From Actinomycetota bacterium (GTDB lineage: Bacteria > Actinomycetota > Actinomycetes > S36-B12 > CAIYMF01), in NCBI GenBank assembly GCA_009699025.1, contig WLOZ01000187.1, positions 1 to 5,019 of the forward strand: a DNA stretch of 5,019 nucleotides. Reading direction: 5' to 3'. Made by a program: the position numbers and the translations under genes. Shown here in pieces: positions 1 through 5,019 of this stretch. Below the pieces are notes generated by a model. That model did not search any database. It had not been told where the DNA came from and was given only the letters and a program-made list of their open reading frames with translations. How positions within the stretch are numbered: position 1 is the stretch's first letter; each line of letters begins with the position of its first letter.

Positions 1-1
1 G

Positions 2-571
2 GGGTGGCTGCCCGAGGAGCAGAGCGTCGCGAAGGCGTCGTCGAGCGTGGCCTCGGGCCCGTTCGACCTGCACCTCTACCCCTGGGTCGAGCCCCGGGCA
101 GACAGCCCGCACGGCTGGGCGGTGGTCCTGCCCGCGGCCCTGCTCACCCCCCGGTCGCGCGGCAGCCTCACGCTCGACCGCTCCGACCCGATGGCCGCCT
201 CGACGCCCGACCACCGCTATCTGTCAGACCCCCACGACGTGGTCGCGCTGTCCGACGGCCTCGACCTGCTCGCGGGGCTGGCTGCCGACCCCTCGCTGGC
301 ACCACTGCTCGGCCGCCGCCTCAACCCGCAGAAGCCGAACGAGGGGCGCGAGGCCTGGGTTCGCCGCACGCACTCCCACTACTGGCACCCGGCCGGAACC
401 GCGGCCATGGGGCTCGACCCTGCCCACGCGGTCACCGCACCCACCGGGCGCGTGCACGGCATCGACGGGCTGGTGGTCGCCGACGCGTCGCTCTTCCCGT
501 CGGTGCCACGCTCGACGCCCGCGCTGCCCGTCGTCGCCCTCGGCGAGCTCGTGGCCTCGGCGATCCCGTGA
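2..571 (+). CDS. GMC-family FAD-dependent oxidoreductase, C-terminal part (5' end outside window)
   Basis: The reading frame is open from the left edge and ends at TGA 569-571, giving the last 189 residues of a family usually 500-600 residues long. The FAD-binding N-terminus lies outside the window. The visible part matches the GMC C-terminal substrate and catalytic domain. A strand resembling FDLHLYPW (visible residues 21-28) is followed by HYWHPAGTAAMG (126-137), which carries the conserved active-site His (H129). Next come GRVHGIDGLVVADASLFP (149-166) and the closing helix ALGELVASAIP. Family members oxidise alcohols, sugars, choline or sterols by hydride transfer to FAD; the substrate here is unknown. 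The position that usually carries the second catalytic Asn or His (as in N-x-N-x-P) appears to be Thr (T172, in RSTPALP), so it may belong to a divergent subfamily. The downstream genes follow closely on the same strand. Confidence 0.93.
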   Translation, partial: GWLPEEQSVAKASSSVASGPFDLHLYPWVEPRADSPHGWAVVLPAALLTPRSRGSLTLDRSDPMAASTPDHRYLSDPHDVVALSDGLDLLAGLAADPSLAPLLGRRLNPQKPNEGREAWVRRTHSHYWHPAGTAAMGLDPAHAVTAPTGRVHGIDGLVVADASLFPSVPRSTPALPVVALGELVASAIP

Positions 572-594
572 CCCAGTGCACGCCCACCACCACC

Positions 595-601
595 AAGGGA
601 G
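595..601 (+). promoter_or_regulatory. Strong Shine-Dalgarno sequence ahead of the 610 start
   Basis: AAGGGAG is a near-consensus purine-rich ribosome binding site, eight bases upstream of ATG 610. It is the best ribosome binding site in the plus-strand arm. It fits ATG 610 and not GTG 576, which it follows, so it supports initiation of the 18-codon small ORF ahead of the SnoaL-like gene. Confidence 0.6.
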
Positions 602-609
602 AACACGCC

Positions 610-666
610 ATGCGACACACCAGCATCACGACCACGCTTGCTCGCCACGAGGGCCCGCAGCGATGA
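610..666 (+). CDS. Putative 18-residue leader peptide or small ORF, coupled to the next gene
   Basis: ATG 610 to TGA 664-666 encodes MRHTSITTTLARHEGPQR. I do not recognise this peptide. It has no membrane segment, no cysteine and is basic and Thr-rich (four Thr in 18 residues). The case for translation is positional: a strong Shine-Dalgarno sequence lies eight bases upstream, and the stop shares bases with the next start in an ATGA overlap at 663-666. Ribosomes ending here could re-initiate on the SnoaL-like gene, so the ORF may serve mainly as a translational-coupling leader. The alternative is that the Shine-Dalgarno sequence is fortuitous, or that the SnoaL-like protein starts upstream in another frame. 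Confidence 0.45.
   Translation: MRHTSITTTLARHEGPQR
649..653 (+). promoter_or_regulatory. Shine-Dalgarno sequence supporting the 663 start
   Basis: GAGGG lies nine bases ahead of ATG 663, inside the small ORF. It favours ATG 663 as the start of the SnoaL-like protein over the in-frame GTG at 576. Confidence 0.5.
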
Positions 667-1103
667 CGGGCACCGACGAGGCTGCGGTGCGCGCCGTGCT
701 CATCGAGTGGTACGACGCCATGACGCGGCACGACATGCTGGCCGTCGCGGCTGTGCTCACCCCCGACTTCCTGCTGGTGGAGCACGACCAACTGCTCGAC
801 GCCGCGACGCTGGTGGAGGGACTCACCCTCGGCATCGAGGCCGGTCACCAGACCGCCGAACTCTCCGAGTTCGACATCGTGATCGCAGGCGACGTCGCGT
901 GGTCGACGCACCGCAACCACGAGGTGTGGCATCCCACGAGCGGCGATCCAACCGAGCTCGAGTTCCTCGAGACGGTGATCCTGCGCCGCAGCGGGCCCTC
1001 GTGGCTGATCGGGCGCTATCACGCCACCAGGCTCCGACCGATCACGATGCCGACCGACATCGCGCCGCTCGCTCCGGAGCAGCAGGTCCGACAGAACGAC
1101 TAA
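663..1103 (+). CDS. SnoaL-like / NTF2-like (DUF4440-type) small protein
   Basis: This is a 146-residue protein, the usual size for the NTF2-like alpha+beta cone fold. An N-terminal helix (residues 5-20, AAVRAVLIEWYDAMTRHD) is followed by AVLTPDFLLVEHD (30-42), the typical 'D in the pocket' segment of SnoaL/DUF4440 proteins. Alternating strands follow: DIVIAGDVAWSTHRNHEVW (71-89), LEFLETVILRRSGPSWLIGRYHATR (99-123) and a polar tail. The family includes polyketide cyclases, ketosteroid isomerase-like enzymes, dehydratases and non-catalytic ligand binders, so the activity cannot be assigned. Polar pocket candidates are D35, H41, H83, H86 and H120. There is no signal peptide, so the protein is probably cytoplasmic. 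Start 663 was chosen because the similarity begins right after it and GAGGG lies nine bases upstream. GTG 576 would add a low-complexity His-rich stretch. The gene probably shares a transcript with the GMC oxidoreductase. Its stop overlaps the stop of the opposing gene. Confidence 0.82.
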   Translation: MTGTDEAAVRAVLIEWYDAMTRHDMLAVAAVLTPDFLLVEHDQLLDAATLVEGLTLGIEAGHQTAELSEFDIVIAGDVAWSTHRNHEVWHPTSGDPTELEFLETVILRRSGPSWLIGRYHATRLRPITMPTDIAPLAPEQQVRQND

Positions 1104-4100
1104 TCAACCCACACAGGGCTCGACCAGGCAGCCTCGCCGTCGACCTGGATGACCCTGACGTAGTACCAGGACCCGGCCCGGAGGATGCCGGGATCGGCCT
1201 GGACGAGCCAGCTCGTGGTGCCCATCCCGGTGAGGCCACCTACGCCCAGACGGGCCCGGATCTCACAGCCCTCGGCCCTGGCGTCGCTCGTGCGGCCGTC
1301 GTTGAGCTCGGCCAGCGTCGCGCGCAGCGCCACTCCCCCCGCCTCGACGGTCACCAGTGCCTTTGCCGACCCCTCGATCGTCACGCCGATGTTGACCACG
1401 CCCGGCGGGCGGTACCGCTTGCCGTAGCGCTCAGGCAGAGCGGTCGACCACATCACGGAGGTCGCGTGGATCGAGGTGACCTCCGGCTGGCACCACTCCG
1501 TCGGCACCACCGTGGCATCACCGACGATGCTCAGCTGCCCCGTCATGTCACGGGGACCTCCGTCGTGCGAGCGCAGCTGCAGGTCGAGGGGGACCCACAG
1601 CCGCGCGCGTCCCGAGGGAGCCCGCTGAGACGAGGCTACGACCTCCCCGTCGCGCACCAGCTGCACCACACTCAGCTCCGAGACTCCCACCGCGCCGAAG
1701 ACCAGCGGCGGGATCTCCCCCTCTGCGAGCGTCACCTCCTCGCCCATGCTTGCGCCCCCGACACGCAGCTCGGGGACGATCCCCCTACGGGTCGCCGCGA
1801 AGCAGCGCCGCTCCGAGAGCGCCCGCACGATTGACGCTCTGTCGAGCTTCTCGGAGTACACGCCGACGTAGGCCGCACCGTTGCCGTGGTCAGTGCTGCC
1901 GATGAACCCCAGCCGCTGGCCGGCGGCCAGAGCGTCCTGCACGCTCGCGCCGGGAGCGAGTGCGTCCTGGTACTGGCGGTGACACCAGTCGGACTCGTAC
2001 GAGCCCGTGCATGCCTGGAACACCTCCACGAGGCGGAGGAACCGATCGTGTCGATAGGACCAGTCGGTGGGATAGACCCAAGCCGCGGGGTGGTGCGGGA
2101 TCGTCAGCGCCTCGTGGGGCTCGAGCCGCTCCCAGAGCTTGCTGGGGTTGTCGGTCTCCGCCTCGACGGAGCTGAAGATCGGGCCGTCGTCCCCCGCGTA
2201 GATCACGTTGTAGTGGCCATAGAGGAAGGATGTCCATTCAAAGCCCACGAGCGACGCGTGCGCGCCAGGCCGGTAGAACGCGTTGGCGAGCTTCTTGAGG
2301 TGGTGCCAGTTGAGTTCGGAGGTGTTCTCCGCGTGGTCCGTCAGCGCCCAGAAGTCGCAGCCGAGCAAGTCGTCCGCGAACCGGTAGTGGTCGTCGGTGC
2401 CGATGTCGAGTCCCGCCCCGCACCGTGAGACGTTCGAGTGCCGGTGCAGGTCGCCCCAGAAGAGCTGCCTCGCCGCGCCATCGCCGTTCGGCGGCCATCC
2501 GACCGGTCGGTGGTCGCGCGGCCCGACAGCGAGCTCGACGGGCTCGTGCCCCCTTTCCTGCGAGACCACGGCCACCAGCTCAGTCGGGCGGGCTGGATGA
2601 TCTGAGCGAAGGGTGCTCACCGTCACGAGCCCCTCACCCACGTGGCCGCCGGCTGCCATGCGTTCGGTCGAGGGCAGCCTGAGGTGCTCGCGCCGCAACG
2701 CCTCCTCGCCGGTTGCGTAGGCGTCGGGCCGCATGTGCCCCCGCAGCATGGCGAGGTGGCGCTCCGCGTGCCCGTCGCCGTGATACAGCACCGTGACGCC
2801 CTGCTCGGCCGGGCGCAGCGAGAGCTCAGAGCACGTCCCATCACTTGCCGGAAGGAGTCTTGGAGGCGACCAGTCGGCTCCCACGTGCGCCCTGACCGCG
2901 ACGTGGGCGAGGTAGTCGCCGAAGGGAAGTTGGCGCATGGTGCGATGCGCCAGCCACAGCACCCCCTGACCGTCAACCGCCACTCGCGGGTAGCACGCGG
3001 CGGCGCTCTCGGCGATGGGCCCTCCTGCCGCCGGCCGGTGGAACTCGCCTCCCCTCACCAGCAGAACGTCGACATGGCATGTGAGGCCAAAGCCTGGAAT
3101 CGGGTCGTGGGTCACTCCGTCACGCACCTCGCCCACCGGTCGATAGCGAGTCAGCCCGGAGGTGGTCTGGTCGGGCACCGCGAGGGAGTCATAGGCCAGC
3201 CAGGCACCGCCCCCCGGGTCAGCCACCGCCTGAGGGTGCAGCGCGTGACGCTGCGCGCCCGTCGGCGCCTCGCGCTCGTCGCCCCACCGGCCCTGTGACC
3301 GCGACCGTGCCATGATGCGGAACAGCCCACGACGGTAGGACGACCAGAAGACTGTCAACTCGCCGCCCTCGCCCACCAGACAGGGGTCCCACGCGTTCTC
3401 GCCCTCAGGGGACAGCAGCTCGGAGTCGGTCCACGACTCGCCGTCCCGCTCGCGGTAGGCCGCCCTGAAGGTGCCGTCGTGCAACTCCTGGAGGACGACC
3501 CGCAGCGTGCCGGCAGGATCGATCACCGCCTCCTGGTTGAGCGCGTGGTCGACCCCGCTCGACACGAGTTCGGCGCTCCCGAGCCCGGCGGCCGTGACAT
3601 GTCGGGCCCACACGCTCCAGCCGACGTCCGAGGGCGCGCTGTAGAGCAGCCACGCGCCATCGACCCCCGGACCCGACGTCAGCGTGGGCCTGACCACGAC
3701 CTGCCGCCCCGTCGTGGTGTCTCGGAACGCGGTGATGGGCCAGAGCGCGTCCACTGCCACGCCCAGCCGCCGGACCACGAGCCGGTCTCCGTCCTCTGGC
3801 TCGAAGGCGAGCCACGCGCTGAAGACATCGTCGCCCGAGGCCTCGGCGAGAGTCGGCGCGTAGCCGGGCACCCCAGGCTCCGAGACCGTGGCGGTGGCCG
3901 TGATGCGCACGGGAGTGCTCACGGCAGACACCAGGATCGCTTCCGCGAGCCGGTCGATGTCGCGCAGCGCCTGAGCTGTGGCCTCGCCGCCCAGGGCGTT
4001 GAGCTGGAGGCCGAGCAGCGGTTGCACCGCCGCGTCGACCGTGTCGTCGGCGAGCCCTCGCCCAAGGAGTCGGAAGTAGTCGGCCAGCACGTCGGCCAGC

Positions 4101-4144
4101 CGCTCGCAGACCAGGCCAGCGTCGTCGTGCGTGGCATCTGTCAC
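1100..4144 (-). CDS. Large beta-propeller plus PHP-type (DUF3604-like) metallohydrolase
   Basis: This 1014-residue protein starts at GTG 4144-4142 and stops at TAG 1102-1100. Residues 1-75 are helical and acidic, with no signal peptide, so it is probably cytoplasmic. Residues about 100-470 hold repeated beta-strand units resembling sialidase/WD propeller blades. Examples are GAWLLYSAP...WSVWARHV (163-180), VIDPAGTLRVVLQE (207-220), GELTVFWSSYRRGLFRIMA (261-279), ADPGGGAWLAYDS (308-320) and VDGQGVLWLAHRT (390-402). Residues 560-790 form a PHP-like domain of the DUF3604 type. It shows FWGDLHRHS (H567, H569), LTDHAE (D603, H604), GFEW (E636), IPHHP (H684, H685) and GSTDHGN (D752, H753), a full set of likely metal ligands. 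The RRCFAAT motif (779-785) and the C-terminal YYVRVIQ...AWSSPVWV (994-1013) are also typical of DUF3604 proteins. The reaction is unknown; PHP relatives cleave phosphoesters, but DUF3604 substrates have not been established to my knowledge. The long propeller extension makes it larger than typical family members. The start overlaps the amidohydrolase stop by four bases, implying coupled translation; no clear Shine-Dalgarno sequence precedes it. Confidence 0.88.
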   Translation of the reverse strand: MTDATHDDAGLVCERLADVLADYFRLLGRGLADDTVDAAVQPLLGLQLNALGGEATAQALRDIDRLAEAILVSAVSTPVRITATATVSEPGVPGYAPTLAEASGDDVFSAWLAFEPEDGDRLVVRRLGVAVDALWPITAFRDTTTGRQVVVRPTLTSGPGVDGAWLLYSAPSDVGWSVWARHVTAAGLGSAELVSSGVDHALNQEAVIDPAGTLRVVLQELHDGTFRAAYRERDGESWTDSELLSPEGENAWDPCLVGEGGELTVFWSSYRRGLFRIMARSRSQGRWGDEREAPTGAQRHALHPQAVADPGGGAWLAYDSLAVPDQTTSGLTRYRPVGEVRDGVTHDPIPGFGLTCHVDVLLVRGGEFHRPAAGGPIAESAAACYPRVAVDGQGVLWLAHRTMRQLPFGDYLAHVAVRAHVGADWSPPRLLPASDGTCSELSLRPAEQGVTVLYHGDGHAERHLAMLRGHMRPDAYATGEEALRREHLRLPSTERMAAGGHVGEGLVTVSTLRSDHPARPTELVAVVSQERGHEPVELAVGPRDHRPVGWPPNGDGAARQLFWGDLHRHSNVSRCGAGLDIGTDDHYRFADDLLGCDFWALTDHAENTSELNWHHLKKLANAFYRPGAHASLVGFEWTSFLYGHYNVIYAGDDGPIFSSVEAETDNPSKLWERLEPHEALTIPHHPAAWVYPTDWSYRHDRFLRLVEVFQACTGSYESDWCHRQYQDALAPGASVQDALAAGQRLGFIGSTDHGNGAAYVGVYSEKLDRASIVRALSERRCFAATRRGIVPELRVGGASMGEEVTLAEGEIPPLVFGAVGVSELSVVQLVRDGEVVASSQRAPSGRARLWVPLDLQLRSHDGGPRDMTGQLSIVGDATVVPTEWCQPEVTSIHATSVMWSTALPERYGKRYRPPGVVNIGVTIEGSAKALVTVEAGGVALRATLAELNDGRTSDARAEGCEIRARLGVGGLTGMGTTSWLVQADPGILRAGSWYYVRVIQVDGEAAWSSPVWVD

Positions 4145-5019
4145 GCGGTGCCGCCGGCGGGGTGCACCAGGTCGCCACCCTTGAGCACGTGGCGGAGGCG
4201 CCGCGGGTCCGACAGGACGGCGATGTCCTCGAGTGGGTCACCCTCGACCACGATCAGGTCGGCGTGCTTGCCCACCGTGAGAGTGCCCACCTCGTCGGCG
4301 ATTCGACACACTTCAGCCGCGACAGAGGTAGCCGCCATGATCGCCTCCCTGGCGGAAAGGCCCGCATCGACCAGAAGGATCAGCTCTCGGGCGTTGAGGC
4401 CGTGCGGGGGGGCATCGGCGCCGGCAGCGATCGTCACACCCGCCGCACGAGCGGCCGAGACGGTCAGCCGGGCGGCCTCTCCGAGCCGCTTTGCCCGCTC
4501 GCGAACCCACGGCGGGAACCGTTCGCCGAAGGCGCTCTCCACGGCGTCGAAGACGCACAGCGTTGGAACCAGGACGATGCCGCGCTCGGCCATCTGCTCG
4601 AGGGCGTCCGGGATGGTGTGGGCCATCTCCCCGTGCTCGATCGAGTCGACGCCCGCCGCGACTGCCACCCGCACGCCGTCGGCCCCTTCAGCGTGGGCGG
4701 CCACTGGAACCCCGAGGAGCCGCGCCTCGTCGACCACCGCTGAGAGCTCGTCGACCGATACCTGAGAGGGGTTGATGTCCTCCCCTGGCACCGTCAGCGC
4801 GCCGGTGACCATCACTTTCACAACGTCAGCGCCAGCCGCCACCTGCTCGCGGACGGCCAGCCTCCACTCCTCTGCGCCGGCGCACTCGCGATACATGCCC
4901 GCGAACGACTCAGCCCCGGGGCAGACCGCTGAGATCACCTGTCCGCTGAGCACCAGTCGAGGGCCGGCCAACTCGCCTCGGGCGATCGCTGACCGCAGGT
5001 CGAACAGGGTGCTGCCGTA
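4141..5019 (-). CDS. Amidohydrolase, imidazolonepropionase/prolidase-like (COG1228 type), 5' end outside window
   Basis: The frame is open to the right edge (5019) and ends at TGA 4143-4141, giving 292 C-terminal residues. Complete members run to about 400-430, so roughly 110-130 residues, including the first HxH metal motif, lie outside. The visible start reads YGSTLFDLRSAIARGELAGP (residues 1-20), matching the 'GxTTxRDxxG...GPR' region of metal-dependent amidohydrolases. Likely metal ligands are K68 (DVVKVM, probably carbamylated), H109 (AAHAEG), H129 (SIEHGE) and D202 (AGADAPPHG). The closing signature is ATSVAAE...GTLTVGKHADLIVVEGDPLEDI (230-266), typical of this clade. Members hydrolyse cyclic amides, dipeptides with C-terminal proline or acyl-amino acids; the substrate here is not decidable. 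There is no evidence of secretion in the visible part. It is the upstream partner of the PHP protein, sharing the GTGA overlap at 4144-4141. The TTG at 4971 is not a start, because conserved family sequence continues upstream of it. Confidence 0.92.
   Translation of the reverse strand, partial: YGSTLFDLRSAIARGELAGPRLVLSGQVISAVCPGAESFAGMYRECAGAEEWRLAVREQVAAGADVVKVMVTGALTVPGEDINPSQVSVDELSAVVDEARLLGVPVAAHAEGADGVRVAVAAGVDSIEHGEMAHTIPDALEQMAERGIVLVPTLCVFDAVESAFGERFPPWVRERAKRLGEAARLTVSAARAAGVTIAAGADAPPHGLNARELILLVDAGLSAREAIMAATSVAAEVCRIADEVGTLTVGKHADLIVVEGDPLEDIAVLSDPRRLRHVLKGGDLVHPAGGTA

Noticed and set aside
576..662. An in-frame GTG at 576 would give the SnoaL-like protein a His-rich 29-residue N-terminal extension (nine His), suggestive of metal binding.
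   Set aside because: There is no ribosome binding site ahead of 576, and the stretch reads as CAC-rich low complexity. Both the AAGGGAG at 595-601 and the GAGGG at 649-653 point to starts at 610 and 663. A conserved N-terminus in homologs would reopen this.
610..666. Resemblance of the Thr-rich small peptide (TSITTT) to a threonine attenuator leader.
   Set aside because: Attenuation needs room for alternative hairpins between the leader and the gene. Here the stop overlaps the next start, and the downstream gene is not threonine biosynthetic.
1090..1130. A search for a bidirectional intrinsic terminator between the converging genes.
   Set aside because: I could find no convincing GC-rich stem followed by a T run on either strand.
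638..1834. Long open frame on the plus strand (398 codons) crossing the SnoaL-like gene and the end of the PHP-type gene.
   Set aside because: It is Arg/His-rich, shows no domain and spans two convergent real genes. It is a shadow frame of GC-rich coding DNA.
3479..4765. Long open frame on the plus strand (428 codons) antisense to the PHP-type protein and the amidohydrolase.
   Set aside because: Its translation is Arg/Ser/Pro/Ala-rich low complexity with no recognisable domain. It lies opposite two genes with clear family motifs, as expected of shadow frames in GC-rich DNA.
4969..4971. TTG as the start codon of the amidohydrolase.
   Set aside because: The frame continues to the window edge, and the upstream residues (YGSTLFDLRSAIARGE) match conserved family sequence, so the real start lies outside the window.

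Overview
The window is uniformly GC-rich and almost entirely coding. Codons strongly favour G or C in the third position, and GTG is used as a start. This points to a high-GC bacterium, most likely an actinobacterium, although no single gene proves the lineage. I see no mobile element, RNA gene, CRISPR array or long intergenic stretch.

Left arm, plus strand: the window opens inside the C-terminal half of a GMC-family (FAD-dependent glucose-methanol-choline) oxidoreductase, ending at 571. After 38 bases comes a possible 18-residue small ORF (610-666) with a strong Shine-Dalgarno sequence. Its stop overlaps the start of a small SnoaL/NTF2-like protein (663-1103). These look like one transcript read left to right.

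Right arm, minus strand: an amidohydrolase of the imidazolonepropionase/prolidase-like type enters from the right edge (5019 down to 4141). It overlaps by four bases (GTGA) a 1014-residue protein (4144 down to 1100). That protein joins a helical N-terminus, a WD/sialidase-like beta-propeller and a PHP-type metallohydrolase domain of the DUF3604 kind. The overlap implies one operon with coupled translation.

The two arms converge, and their stop codons overlap at 1100-1103, so no intergenic terminator separates them. Taken together, an oxidoreductase, an NTF2-fold protein and two metal-dependent hydrolases suggest a catabolic or modification cassette for a small organic substrate. The substrate cannot be read from the sequence. 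The most unusual element is the large propeller-PHP protein and its coupling to an amidohydrolase.
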